The notes: generated by a model not told the origin, from the letters alone. 64,000 bases of DNA from Thermoproteota archaeon (GCA_027491555.1 JAOZGN010000024.1:26998-90997), one strand, 5' to 3'; shown: positions 43,349 through 52,111, counted from the first letter of the stretch. Numbers and translations are program-made.

Positions 43349-44290
43349 ATGGAGCCGGTAGTTCAACACGTTTGGGGCTGGCTGATCGCCCTCTACCTGT
43401 TCCTAGGAGGTATGGGCGGAGCCACTATGATCGTCGCCCACTACTTCTACGCCTCCAAGAGGGAGAAGTCCCTGGCAGCCCCCGGAGCGCTGGCGTCGCT
43501 GATCATGGTCGTCCTGGGCGCGCTGTTCCTCATCCTCGACCTAGAGAAGCCCGAGAAGTTCTACCTGGCCGTGATCAAGTTCCAGACCTCGTCGTGGGTC
43601 TTCAGGGGGACCATGATACTGAGCGGGTTCATCGTGTTCGGCGCGCTTTACACGGCTGGCCTGCTCCCCTGGTTCGAGTGGGTGCCCTGGGCGAAGAATG
43701 AGAAGGCCATGGATGCCCTCGGGCTAATCGCCTCTGCGTTCGGACTGCTCGTCACGACCTACACCGGAATCCTCCTCGGCGTGCTCAAGGCGGTGCCCTT
43801 CTGGCACTCCCCGGCCCTGCCCGCCCTCTTCGTCGCCAGCGGGCTGGCGACCGGGATAGCGGCCATGGGGGTCATCAACGCGGTTCAGGGGCTGAGGAGG
43901 CCCGTCGAGGAGAGGACGAGGTTCGTCGGGTACTGCACCACGCTCTCCAAGTGGGCTGCCATAGTGGTCGGAGCAGAGATGTTCATCTTGGCGCTCTACT
44001 ACTACGTGAACATGTTCGGCCCGGCGGAGGCCTCCCTCGCGGTGAACATGATGCTCTTTGGCGAGCTCAGGAGGTCGTTCCTTGCGTACCTCGACTTCGT
44101 CCTGCTGGGCGCGGCGCTGCTCTCCATGCTCTACCACGTGAGGAAGGCCGACCTAATTGCTGGAAGGGATCAGAGCGTCGTGAAGGGCTGCATACTGCCG
44201 CTATCAGGCGCCATCCTGATAATACTCGGCGGACTCCTGCTCAGGAGGACCATTCTCGAGGCTGGGGTCATGACCCAGTTCATGCCGTGA
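43349..44290 (+). CDS. NrfD/PsrC-type membrane anchor
   Basis: This 313-aa integral membrane protein of the NrfD family has about eight membrane helices and binds quinones or passes electrons without heme. Typical features: LYLFLGGMGGATMIVAHYF in the first helix, ILDLEKPEKFYLAV, TYTGILLGVLKAVPFWHSPALPALF and the glycine-rich C-terminal helix. The ATG 43349 follows AAGGTGATG, within 12 nt of the ferredoxin subunit. Third gene of the enzyme operon. Confidence 0.87.
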   Translation: MEPVVQHVWGWLIALYLFLGGMGGATMIVAHYFYASKREKSLAAPGALASLIMVVLGALFLILDLEKPEKFYLAVIKFQTSSWVFRGTMILSGFIVFGALYTAGLLPWFEWVPWAKNEKAMDALGLIASAFGLLVTTYTGILLGVLKAVPFWHSPALPALFVASGLATGIAAMGVINAVQGLRRPVEERTRFVGYCTTLSKWAAIVVGAEMFILALYYYVNMFGPAEASLAVNMMLFGELRRSFLAYLDFVLLGAALLSMLYHVRKADLIAGRDQSVVKGCILPLSGAILIILGGLLLRRTILEAGVMTQFMP

Positions 44291-44307
44291 GGGCCCTCCC
44301 TCTCCCC

Positions 44308-44313
44308 TTTTTT
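44308..44313 (+). terminator. T-run terminator after the NrfD gene
   Basis: The six-T run after CCCC lies about 18 nt after the NrfD-type stop. It probably ends transcription of the three-gene molybdoenzyme unit before the convergent TorD-type gene. Confidence 0.5.
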
Positions 44314-44384
44314 GGACTATCATACTCCTCGGGACTCTTCTCGCCCTCTAGGTCCCTTACCCGTGCGTCCTAGCGGGGAAGAGT

Positions 44385-45044
44385 TCACCCGAGTTCCGAG
44401 ATTTCGGCTTCGTCCCTGATGTACGCCTCTAGGGCGAGAGCCACTTCTCGGTAGAACTCAACCCTAGACTCCGCCCTGACGCATTCCGAGAACGCCGGCA
44501 GCCAGCGTCTCAAGTGCCCAATCAGTTTTCGCAGATCTCTCTCGGCCCTCTCGGCCTCCTCAGGATCGCCTTCTTGAATACCGAGCTTTATCTGCTCAAG
44601 GAGATAGGCGGCGAGCTCTAGCTCGACCGCCACGTGCTCAGGGAGGTCCTTGAAGTCGTCCGAGATGCCGAGGCCCCAGCTCCTCAGGATCGCGAGAACC
44701 TCCAAGACCTCGTCCGACAGAACCTCCCTCTCCCTCGAGACGTACACCGACTCGTAGGGCGGACAGGGCAGTTTGGGGTGAGCCGAGATGAAGAGCCGAG
44801 TGTACTCTTTTCGAAGATCCGCGGCCTCCCAGCCTCTGGAGAAGACGTCTAATAACCGCCCAAGCTCCTTAACTGACTTGTAGCCTAATTCTTTGAGCTC
44901 ACCTAGACAACTGCTGAGGGCCTTCTCCGCCCAACCTCCGAAGAGGAGGTCCTCGACTTCTTCCTCTGGGTACTGAAGCGTGAGCGACAGGACAGAGTAC
45001 GCCGTGGCCCTTGCTGCCAGGAAAGTGGGGTCTGACACGCCCAT
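44385..45044 (-). CDS. TorD/DmsD-type chaperone
   Basis: This all-helical 219-aa protein belongs to the TorD family, which protects molybdoenzymes until cofactor is inserted and Tat export begins. The family signature is LPCPPYESVYVSRE and LPEHVAVELELAAYLL. The longer GTG start at 45053 is possible, but ATG 45044 follows GAGGGGT directly. The TATA box at 45081-45087 (minus) gives a leader of about 13 nt. Its position next to the catalytic subunit makes that enzyme the client. Confidence 0.85.
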   Translation of the reverse strand: MGVSDPTFLAARATAYSVLSLTLQYPEEEVEDLLFGGWAEKALSSCLGELKELGYKSVKELGRLLDVFSRGWEAADLRKEYTRLFISAHPKLPCPPYESVYVSREREVLSDEVLEVLAILRSWGLGISDDFKDLPEHVAVELELAAYLLEQIKLGIQEGDPEEAERAERDLRKLIGHLRRWLPAFSECVRAESRVEFYREVALALEAYIRDEAEISELG

Positions 45045-45103
45045 ACCCCTCACTCAGCCTGCGCCCCGAATCGCGGCCAGTTTTAAAGGGTCGGCGTTGG
45101 GAG

Positions 45104-45133
45104 TCCTAACCCCCGTAGGAAAAACCCTTATCC
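45104..45133 (+). promoter_or_regulatory. dtxR promoter with upstream inverted repeat
   Basis: The TATA-like CCCTTATCC (45125-45133) predicts transcription start at about 45157, leaving a leader of about 5 nt before ATG 45162. The inverted repeat TCCTA-N7-TAGGA covers 45104-45120, just upstream of the TATA. Its CCTA/TAGG half-sites echo the feoA operator (TTAGG/CCTAA), hinting at autoregulation. The similarity is short and could be chance. Confidence 0.35.
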
Positions 45134-45161
45134 AATTCGCTCCGGAGATCCACCCGGCGAG

Positions 45162-45620
45162 ATGGATCTCACCGTAAGGGATCAGGAATACCTCGAAGCC
45201 ATGCTGTTCCTCATGCAAAGGAAGGGCACCATCCGCGTAGGGGACCTCGCCAAAGAACTGGGTGTAAAGCCGGCGAGCGTCGTCGACGCCCTGGAGAGGC
45301 TCGCAGACAAGGGCCTCGTCGCTTACAGGAAGAGAGGTGAGATCTCGCTCACCAACTCGGGTCTGAAGATGGCGAGGGAGATAGCAAAGCGGCACGAGAT
45401 CCTCAAGAGGTTCTTCGTCGAGGTGCTGGGGATCAGCGAGAAGATAGCCGAGAGGGACGCGTGCTACCTAGAGCACGGAATCCACGCGGAGACCCTCGAG
45501 AGAATTCTGCTCTTCTTGGAATTCATCTCCAGGTGCCCAAAAGATCAGCCAAACTTCCTGCGTCACTTTCAAAACTTCGTTGAAACTGGGGAGTGTCCAG
45601 AAGAGTGCAGGAAGGAGTAA
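45162..45620 (+). CDS. DtxR-family iron-dependent repressor
   Basis: This 152-aa metalloregulator has an N-terminal winged helix-turn-helix (IRVGDLAKELGVKPASVVDALERLADKGLV, shown as two adjoining motifs) and a dimerisation/metal domain, with the ligand motif RDACYLEHGIH and a Cys-rich end (GECPEECRKE). The SH3-like third domain of DtxR is missing, as in archaeal MDR1-type and MntR proteins. It lies directly upstream of feoAB, where a matching operator is present. The role is repression of iron uptake when Fe2+ is plentiful. Confidence 0.85.
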   Translation: MDLTVRDQEYLEAMLFLMQRKGTIRVGDLAKELGVKPASVVDALERLADKGLVAYRKRGEISLTNSGLKMAREIAKRHEILKRFFVEVLGISEKIAERDACYLEHGIHAETLERILLFLEFISRCPKDQPNFLRHFQNFVETGECPEECRKE

Positions 45621-45647
45621 GTCGGCTAGGTAACCTCATCGAAAAAA

Positions 45648-45680
45648 CTAAATATTATTTAGGCTAACCTAATACGACTC
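45648..45680 (+). promoter_or_regulatory. feoA promoter and DtxR-like operator
   Basis: TATA box CTAAATATTA at 45648-45657 predicts transcription start near 45680. Between them sits TTAGG-CTAA-CCTAA at 45659-45672, an inverted repeat whose bases match the DtxR/IdeR operator core (TTAGG ... CCTAA). A repressor bound here would cover the transcription start and block RNA polymerase. The adjacent DtxR gene supplies the obvious protein. Confidence 0.72.
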
Positions 45681-45683
45681 AAC

Positions 45684-46004
45684 ATGAGATTCGGGAGGGG
45701 GGCGGAGGGCAAGGGTTATCTCAGGGCGGTCGAAGATCCCGCCAACACGATCAGCGAGGTGGAACCGTTGTCAGGGCGGCCGCTGGTACCGCTGTCCAAC
45801 CTGGCGCCTGGGACCCGGGCAGTCGTCAGGGAGATCAGAGCAGGCAGGGGACTGACCAGACGATTGATGGAGATGGGGCTCCTGCCCGGGAGCGAGGTAA
45901 CCGTCCTCTTCAACTCAGCAGGCCCCCTCCTGATCTCCGTCCGGGGGGTGACCCTCTCCCTCGGCCGGGGGATCGCCTCCAAGATCTTCGTCCAGCCCGC
46001 ATGA
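45684..46004 (+). CDS. feoA: FeoA, ferrous iron transport protein A
   Basis: This small SH3-like cytoplasmic protein assists FeoB. The 106-aa protein is longer than the usual 75-80 aa. The family core begins at about residue 33 with PLSNLAPGTRAVVREI and RLMEMGLLPGSEVTVLF. The first 32 residues are an unusual Arg/Gly extension. ATG 45684 is leaderless and follows the DtxR-like operator. feoB starts 16 nt after the stop. Confidence 0.87.
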   Translation: MRFGRGAEGKGYLRAVEDPANTISEVEPLSGRPLVPLSNLAPGTRAVVREIRAGRGLTRRLMEMGLLPGSEVTVLFNSAGPLLISVRGVTLSLGRGIASKIFVQPA

Positions 46005-46020
46005 GTCAGGGGGGTATGCA

Positions 46021-48144
46021 TTGAGGGGCTCAGAGCCGGGTCGAGAGGTTGTAGTCGCCCTAGTGGCCAACCCTAACGTCGGAAAGAGCACCCTGTTCAA
46101 CGCGCTGACCGGAGAGACCGCCCACGTGGCGAACTGGCCAGGAGTGACCGTGGGCGTTAACCAGGGCTACGTCGAGCACCACGGTGTCCGGCTGAAGATC
46201 GTAGACCTCCCGGGAACCTACGGACTCTCGGCGGGGGCTAAGCAGGTCGCCGAGGCGATAACTGGCGAGTTCATCATCAGGCACCGGCCAGACGTTGTAG
46301 TCGTCTTGGCGGACGCCACCGCGCTCGAGAGAACCCTCTACATGGTCATACTGGTGTTGGAGTTGACCGGCCGGGTCGTGCTCGCCGTCAACATGATGGA
46401 TGTCGCCCAGAAGAGGGCCATTCACGTCGATCTGGACGGCTTGGAGGGAGAACTCGGCATACCTGTCGTTGGGATCTCCGCGCTGAGGGGCCTCGGGCTG
46501 GGCGTCCTCCTTGATAGGGTGCTCGACGTGGCCCAGGGGAGGGCTGGGAGGAGACCCCTCCGCGTGGACTACGGGGCCCTCGAGCCGTACATAGCCAAGA
46601 TGGAGAGGCTCATCAGGGGCTGCGAGGCGCTGTCGGGCTATCCCCCCAGGTGGGCGGCAGTCAAGCTCCTAGAGGGGGACGAGGGGGTCATCGAGACCCT
46701 CCGAAGGGCCGACCCCACGCTCCTGAGGCGGGCGCTTGATCTCAGAGAGCGCGCGGAGAGTGAGCTGAGGTCCCCACCGGAGGAGATTATGGTTCAGGCG
46801 AGGTACTCCCTGGTCTCTAAGGTTCTGGAGGGGAAGGTAAAAGTCACCAAGCTGGCCTCGCTCGGACTCGCGGAGCGGCTGGACAGGATCGCCCTCCACC
46901 CCGTTGTGGGGCCGGTCTTCTCGCTGATGGTCCTCTTCTCATCGTTCATCGCGGTGTTTGCCGTGAACACCGGGAGCCCGGTCGATACGTTGCTAGATTA
47001 CTTGGGCTTTCACAGGGCGGCCCAGCTGGTCGGGGAGTATAGCCTCGTGTCCCTGATAAGCGGGATCTTCGACTCACTGGCGGGCCTGCTCGAGCAAGTC
47101 CTTCAAGGGGCTGGCAGTCCGGCCTGGCTCACGTCTCTGCTATCCGAGGGGGTCGTGTCCGGGCTCGGTCTCGTGCTGAGCTTCCTTCCCCTGGTGTTCA
47201 CGGTATTCCTTCTCTTAGGCGTGCTTCAGGACAGTGGAGTGATGTCCAGGGTTGCGGTAAGCCTGGACAGGTTCTTCAGGAAGTTTGGGGTCAGCGGCAG
47301 GGCGGTATTTCCCGCGGTCCTCGGGTTCGGATGCAACGTGCCCGCCATCCTAGCGACGAGGGCGATGGACGACGACAGGGAGAGGATAGTGACCGCGCTG
47401 GCGGTCCCCATGATACCCTGTCAGGCGAGGCTGATAGTTACCGTGGCCCTGGCGGCCTCGATCGCCCAGACCCCCGCAGGTCAGGCGGCCGTCCTAGTGG
47501 GGCTCTACATCGTCCAGGTGGTGCTATACCTCCTGACCGCTCTGGTGACGAACAGGATCATCTTCAAGACATCCGTGGCCCCCGACCTCCTCCTCGAGGT
47601 TCCACCCTACCACACGCCGAGCCTCAAGGTGGCGTGGTGGTACGCTAGGACCAACTCCCTTCACTTCCTGAAGAAGGCTGGCACGATAATTTTCGCGGCC
47701 AACCTCACGTTCTGGGCCCTGCTCCACGTGAGCCCCTCTGGTTTCGTTGAGGGGGCAGAGATCTCCGGAGTCAGCCTAGGCGCGCTGTTGGGGCGGGCCC
47801 TTGAGCCAATCGGCTCCCTGTTTGGCCTCGGAGACTGGCGGATAGTCCTCGCGCTGATCTCGGGCTTCATAGCGAGGGAGGCCGTCCTGACGACCCTGGC
47901 CGCGGTCACTGGAGTCGGAGACCCGCTGCAGGCTGTAGCGGCTCTGGGCCTGACGCCCGCCCAGGCCCTGTCTCTGGCGGTTCTGAGCATGGCGTACACG
48001 CCGTGCGCCGCTACCCTCGCAGTGATAAAGCAGGAAGTTAGGCTGATAGGCCTGCTCATCAAGCAACTGATCTACCAGCTCGCCGTCGCGGTGGCACTGG
48101 CCACGGTGATCTACTGGGGGGCCGTCCTGCTCGGGTTATCGTGA
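46021..48144 (+). CDS. feoB: FeoB, ferrous iron transporter
   Basis: FeoB is the Fe2+ uptake permease with an N-terminal GTPase. G motifs are VALVANPNVGKSTLFNALTG (G1), GVTVGV (G2), VDLPGTYGLS (G3) and AVNMMDVAQ (G4). The membrane part from about 300 to the end contains FPAVLGFGCNVPAILATRA and IPCQARLIVT, the conserved Gate-type motifs with cysteines. Length 707 aa, starting at TTG 46021. The 3' end overlaps the convergent DedA gene by 9 nt. Confidence 0.93.
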   Translation: MRGSEPGREVVVALVANPNVGKSTLFNALTGETAHVANWPGVTVGVNQGYVEHHGVRLKIVDLPGTYGLSAGAKQVAEAITGEFIIRHRPDVVVVLADATALERTLYMVILVLELTGRVVLAVNMMDVAQKRAIHVDLDGLEGELGIPVVGISALRGLGLGVLLDRVLDVAQGRAGRRPLRVDYGALEPYIAKMERLIRGCEALSGYPPRWAAVKLLEGDEGVIETLRRADPTLLRRALDLRERAESELRSPPEEIMVQARYSLVSKVLEGKVKVTKLASLGLAERLDRIALHPVVGPVFSLMVLFSSFIAVFAVNTGSPVDTLLDYLGFHRAAQLVGEYSLVSLISGIFDSLAGLLEQVLQGAGSPAWLTSLLSEGVVSGLGLVLSFLPLVFTVFLLLGVLQDSGVMSRVAVSLDRFFRKFGVSGRAVFPAVLGFGCNVPAILATRAMDDDRERIVTALAVPMIPCQARLIVTVALAASIAQTPAGQAAVLVGLYIVQVVLYLLTALVTNRIIFKTSVAPDLLLEVPPYHTPSLKVAWWYARTNSLHFLKKAGTIIFAANLTFWALLHVSPSGFVEGAEISGVSLGALLGRALEPIGSLFGLGDWRIVLALISGFIAREAVLTTLAAVTGVGDPLQAVAALGLTPAQALSLAVLSMAYTPCAATLAVIKQEVRLIGLLIKQLIYQLAVAVALATVIYWGAVLLGLS

Positions 48145-48738
48145 GGTGGTGCGAGGCCTGAGCTTCATGACTATGTAGACGACTGTCACTATCCCGATGA
48201 CGATGGACACAGGCTCGACGATGGTCCTGACCTTGCCCCAGTTATCTTCCAGAATTACCCCACCCCAGACCAGCGCCGCGTTCCAGGGGACGGAGCCCGC
48301 AAGCGTGGTGAGCACGAGGGTCACCGGGCTCACCCCGGCCATTCCGGCGGGCAGGGAGATGACGGTCCTGATGACTGGGGCCATCCTCCCGAGGAAGAGG
48401 GCGACCGTCCCCCTCTTCTGGAAGAAGGTCTCAGCGAGATGGAGGTGATCCTCCTCGATCCACGGGAGCCTTAGGACCGCCCTTCGGCCCCACCTGCGGC
48501 CCACGTAGTAGGCCGCGACCGATCCTATGAGGTTGCCGGCGACCCCGGCCGCGATCGCACCCGTAAAGCTCATCTCTCCCCTCGCCACGAGGAACCCTGC
48601 AAAGGGCATGACGACCTCGCTGGGCACCGGCATTAGGGCACTTTCCAGCGCCATGAGGGCCACTATAGCTGGGTATGACCCCCTCGCTATTGCACTAACT
48701 ATGGCCTCCACTGCCCTATCTAGCAGGGTCTCGATCAT
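48136..48738 (-). CDS. DedA-family membrane protein
   Basis: This 200-aa membrane protein of the DedA/SNARE-associated family acts in lipid flipping and membrane homeostasis. It shows ESALMPVPSEVVMPFAGFLV, GNLIGSVAAYYVGRRWGRRA and RTVISLPAGMAGVSPVTLVL. About five membrane segments are visible. It converges on feoB with a 9-nt overlap. The ATG is at 48736-48738. Confidence 0.82.
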   Translation of the reverse strand: MIETLLDRAVEAIVSAIARGSYPAIVALMALESALMPVPSEVVMPFAGFLVARGEMSFTGAIAAGVAGNLIGSVAAYYVGRRWGRRAVLRLPWIEEDHLHLAETFFQKRGTVALFLGRMAPVIRTVISLPAGMAGVSPVTLVLTTLAGSVPWNAALVWGGVILEDNWGKVRTIVEPVSIVIGIVTVVYIVMKLRPRTTSR

Positions 48739-48753
48739 CCACCGTGCTCCCCC

Positions 48754-49350
48754 TCAACCGCCCGTCAGACGATCAGCCCTCTTTCTCGCCTCTTCAAGGA
48801 CCTCCTGATAGAGGTTGCGGCCCGTCGAGTCTATCGTCACGGTCAGCGGGCCGAAGTCCTCAACCTCCACGACCCACATGGCCTCCGGCACCCCTAGGTC
48901 AAGCCAATGGACGTCGACAACTCTTCTGACGCTGGCGACTGCAAGGGCGCTCACGCCGCCTGGGTGCTGGGCGTAGACCGCTCCGAACCTCTTCAGGGCC
49001 TCGGTGGTCTTCTGGAACATCCCCCCCTTGCCCACGACCATCCTAACTCCGAACCTCTCGATGAACTCGGCCTCAAGGTCCTCCATGCGGGCGCTGGTGG
49101 TTGGACCGAACCCGTAGACCCTCCACTCGTCCCCCTCTCTCCTCACTATCGGGCCGCAGTGGTAGACGACGCCGCCCTCGAGGTTGACGGGGATTTCCTC
49201 ACCCCTCCGGGCCAGCTCCAGGGCCCTCCTGTGCGCTTGGTCCCTAGCCGTGACTATGATTCCCGAGAAGTAGACGACGTCTCCGGTCCTGAGCCTCCTA
49301 GCCTCCTCCTCGGAGATGGGAGTCCTGAGACGATACTCCCCCATTCGCAT
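48754..49350 (-). CDS. fumB: Class I fumarase, beta subunit
   Basis: This is the smaller subunit (198 aa) of a two-subunit, 4Fe-4S class I fumarate hydratase (or tartrate dehydratase). Motifs: GDVVYFSGIIVTARDQAHRRA, VVYHCGPIV, GFGPTTSARM, MVVGKGGM and MWVVEVEDFGPL. It begins 7 nt after the alpha subunit stop. The reaction (fumarate to malate) fits the TCA cycle. Confidence 0.88.
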   Translation of the reverse strand: MRMGEYRLRTPISEEEARRLRTGDVVYFSGIIVTARDQAHRRALELARRGEEIPVNLEGGVVYHCGPIVRREGDEWRVYGFGPTTSARMEDLEAEFIERFGVRMVVGKGGMFQKTTEALKRFGAVYAQHPGGVSALAVASVRRVVDVHWLDLGVPEAMWVVEVEDFGPLTVTIDSTGRNLYQEVLEEARKRADRLTGG

Positions 49351-49357
49351 CCCCCCG

Positions 49358-50227
49358 TCATGGCTCTAGGATCTCGTAGGATCCGTCGGGCCTGAATTCC
49401 ACAAGCGCCCTCCTGGCCGCCCAGCATATCATCGACACGCCTACCGGCAGGCTCGCCGGGTGCCTGTGAAGCCACTCTACGTTGACCCCCAGTGCGTAGG
49501 TCCTCCCGCCGAGCCCCATGGGACCCATCCCCAGGGAGTTTATCTCCTCCAAGAGCCTCTCTTCCAGCTCTGCTGCCGTGGGATCCGGGTTCTTGGTGCC
49601 GAGGGGCCTTATCGTGGCTCTCTTAGCGGCCTTCAGCGCGGCGTCGGCGCCCCCGCCTACGCCGACCCCCACAATCACCGGGGGGCATGGCTTCGGGCCG
49701 GCCCTCAGTGCGGCGTCTATGACCGCTCTCTCTATCCCTGCGATCCCTTTCGAGGGGCTGAGCATGTAGAGGGCCGAGACGTTCTCGCTGCCGCCTCCCT
49801 TGGCCAGGTACCTCACCCTCAGGCCATCCCCCTCCACAACCTCCCAGTGTATTATGGGCACTCCCCACCCGGTGTTGTCGCCGGAGTTTTCGTTCGTCCA
49901 CGGGTTCACGGCGTTCGGCCTCAGGGGTACCTCCCTAGTCGCCCTTCTCACGGCCGAGACTATTGCATCCCGTACTCCTGCTTTCAGGGGGAAGTCCTCT
50001 CCGAGTTCCACGTAGAAGGTCGGCGTACCCGTGTCTTGGCATATCGGGAGGCCCCTCTCCTCGGCCGCCCTCAGGTTCCCCAGTATGGCCTCCAAGATGG
50101 ACCTGGCCATAGGCGAGGTCTCTCGCTCCAAGGCGGCCTTTAGGGCCTCCTGTACGTCGGAGGGGAGCCTTATGGCTGCCCTCCGGATCGCCTGATAGAT
50201 CCCCTCCTCAACCGCGTTGGCGAGCAG
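49358..50227 (-). CDS. fumA: Class I fumarase, alpha subunit (CTG start)
   Basis: This is the larger subunit (289 aa) with the three 4Fe-4S cysteines: LPICQDTGT, PKPCPPVIVG and SMICWAARRA. The only standard start codon in frame is TTG 50131, which would cut off about 32 family-conserved residues (EGIYQAIRRAAIRLPSDVQ). In-frame CTG 50225-50227 lies exactly 6 nt after an AGGTGA ribosome site (50234-50239), whose TGA is the aminotransferase stop. I therefore place the start at CTG. A sequencing frameshift is the alternative. Spacing equals that of standard genes here. Confidence 0.8.
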   Translation of the reverse strand: MLANAVEEGIYQAIRRAAIRLPSDVQEALKAALERETSPMARSILEAILGNLRAAEERGLPICQDTGTPTFYVELGEDFPLKAGVRDAIVSAVRRATREVPLRPNAVNPWTNENSGDNTGWGVPIIHWEVVEGDGLRVRYLAKGGGSENVSALYMLSPSKGIAGIERAVIDAALRAGPKPCPPVIVGVGVGGGADAALKAAKRATIRPLGTKNPDPTAAELEERLLEEINSLGMGPMGLGGRTYALGVNVEWLHRHPASLPVGVSMICWAARRALVEFRPDGSYEILEP

Positions 50228-50233
50228 GTATCT

Positions 50234-51538
50234 TCACCTCGACAGGTGAGAGGCCAGCAGCCTGCCGAGCTTGGTGATCCCCTGCCTTATCTCCTGCGGC
50301 GTCAGGTAGCTGTAGCCCAGCCTCATCCCGTGCTTCCTAGGTCTCAGGGGCTCCAAGCTGTTGGTCTCCGGCTCGTATGAGTACCCGAAGGGCGGGTAGA
50401 ATGCCGATCCGGGCACGTAAGAGACGTCGTTCTTGAGGGCGACCTCGTTGAGGAACCAGTCGGAGTCGAAGTCCCTCTCGTCGGCGGACCACCAGATGAA
50501 GAAGCCGCCCGTGGGAGTTGTCCTGTGCCCCGGCGGGAAGCTCTCGTCTATCGACTCCTCCATAGCCTCGCACCTCTCCCTGTAGCCCTCCCTGACCCTC
50601 AGGATGTGCTCGTCGAAGTACTTCTCGTAGTACATGAGGGCGAGCTTCTGCATCAGCGTGGGCGTGCAGAGGTCCATGTACCCCTTCGCCTTCACCACCT
50701 GCTCCTTGAGCTTTGGCGGCATGTAGCTGTAGCCCACCCTGAACACGGCCACCTCCTTGCTGGTGCTCCTCTGGTAGATGACGTACTCGTTGTTCTTGTC
50801 GTAGTACTTGATGGGCCTGTGGGGCTCTCCTCTGAACTGAATCTCCCTGTAGGCGGCGTCCTCGAGTATGAAGGTTCCAATGCTCGCCGCCAGGTCGAAG
50901 AACGCCTTTCTGCGGCTCTCTGGCATCGTGGTGCCGGTGGGGTTGTCCGAGTCGGGGACCAGGTAGATCAGTTTTGGCTTCGAGCCCAGCTCTCTCTCCG
51001 CCAATCTAATGGCCGCCTCGACGTACTCGGGGACGACGCCGTCGGCGTCGGCTGGCACGGTCACAATCCTGGCCTGGAACTTGGCCGCGACGTTCACAAA
51101 CCCCAGGTAGGCTGGCCTCTGCGTGATTATGACGTCGCCTGGATCAATCAAAGAGTCCAAGATCGCGTAGAGGGCCTGTTGAGAGCCGGTGGTTATGATG
51201 ATGTCCCTCCAGCCCTCTTCTGGATCAATCTCCAGCCCGTCCCTGGCCCTGAGCATCTTCCTGGCGAGCAGCTCCCTCAGCTCGGGAAGGCCCTCAGAGG
51301 GCCCGTAGTTGAAGTGCTCTATTATCTCCCTCTGCTCGCCTCGTAGGAGGAGATCCATCTCCTCTAAGCCCAGCTCGACCAACAGACGCGGGAACACCCC
51401 GGTAGGGAGGACTCCCGGCTTGCCGCCGGCGAAGTAATACCTCACCTTGACCCTAAGAAGCCTCCTTATCTCCGACTCTGGGATTAGGCGGGTCCAGGTG
51501 GCGAAGTCGAAGGCAACAGGCAGCTCCTCGCCTGCCAA
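50234..51538 (-). CDS. PLP-dependent aminotransferase (class I/II)
   Basis: This 434-aa aminotransferase is of the MocR/LysN-like group (2-aminoadipate or aromatic-type). Signature: GSQQALYAILDSLIDPGDVI, then YLVPDSDNPTGTTMPESRR with the catalytic region ILEDAAYREI. The PLP lysine is in RSTSKEVAVFRVGYSY. The TTG start is set by a TATA box (51576-51584, minus). Its stop overlaps the ribosome site of fumA, so the two genes are translationally coupled. Confidence 0.82.
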   Translation of the reverse strand: MAGEELPVAFDFATWTRLIPESEIRRLLRVKVRYYFAGGKPGVLPTGVFPRLLVELGLEEMDLLLRGEQREIIEHFNYGPSEGLPELRELLARKMLRARDGLEIDPEEGWRDIIITTGSQQALYAILDSLIDPGDVIITQRPAYLGFVNVAAKFQARIVTVPADADGVVPEYVEAAIRLAERELGSKPKLIYLVPDSDNPTGTTMPESRRKAFFDLAASIGTFILEDAAYREIQFRGEPHRPIKYYDKNNEYVIYQRSTSKEVAVFRVGYSYMPPKLKEQVVKAKGYMDLCTPTLMQKLALMYYEKYFDEHILRVREGYRERCEAMEESIDESFPPGHRTTPTGGFFIWWSADERDFDSDWFLNEVALKNDVSYVPGSAFYPPFGYSYEPETNSLEPLRPRKHGMRLGYSYLTPQEIRQGITKLGRLLASHLSR

Positions 51539-51659
51539 AACTCACACCCGTCAAGACGCCGCCTATACTGTTAATGATTTAAACCCTATCCATGCGGCGA
51601 GGCGCCGCCGAACGGTCTATCTGCTGAGAGGGGCCTTAGCGGAACTCGGCGAACGGCCG

Positions 51660-51666
51660 AAAAAAG
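51660..51666 (-). terminator. T-run terminator after the SSB gene
   Basis: On the minus strand, a run of seven T begins 23 nt after the SSB stop. It probably separates SSB from the aminotransferase promoter at 51576-51584. Confidence 0.5.
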
Positions 51667-51688
51667 TGAAGATGGGGTCCGGGCCCGC

Positions 51689-52111
51689 TTACCAGCGAGG
51701 CCTCCGGTAGGGGCTTCCACCCCTGCCGTAACCCCTGCCCCCTCGCCTCCGTGGGCGCCAGCCCTCCGGCGCATCGGGGGACTCGTCCGGGATCTGATCC
51801 GCGGGCACGACCTCGGAGTCCTCGAGGGTCCTGATCGCACCCCTCTGCCCGACGTTCAACTGAACCTTGCCCCTGAAGGCCGTCGTGAATCCGTTCTGGA
51901 CCTCTATCACCTGACCCTCTGAGATCGATCCGGCGTGCTCGCCCCAGAGGGTGAGCTTTATCCGGCCGGTCTCGTCACCGATGACGGCCTCCGACAAGGT
52001 TCTAAAACCAGACCTGGTCTCTACATCTCTCGTCTCGCCGACCTCCAGGACCCGGCCCTTGACGTTCACGCCATCCTCACCGGGCCTGAGATCGGATATC
52101 TTCTTCTCCAT
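51689..52111 (-). CDS. ssb: Single-stranded DNA-binding protein, Sulfolobus type
   Basis: This 140-aa OB-fold protein closely follows the single-OB SSB of Sulfolobus: NVKGRVLEVGETRDVETRSG, AVIGDETGRIKLTLWGEHAG, EGQVIEVQNGFTTAFRGKVQ and LNVGQRG are clear equivalents. A flexible Arg/Gly-rich tail follows (RPRRRGGRGYGRGG). It binds single-stranded DNA during replication and repair. It shares its TATA region (52157-52166) with the divergent tatA. Confidence 0.9.
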   Translation of the reverse strand: MEKKISDLRPGEDGVNVKGRVLEVGETRDVETRSGFRTLSEAVIGDETGRIKLTLWGEHAGSISEGQVIEVQNGFTTAFRGKVQLNVGQRGAIRTLEDSEVVPADQIPDESPDAPEGWRPRRRGGRGYGRGGSPYRRPRW

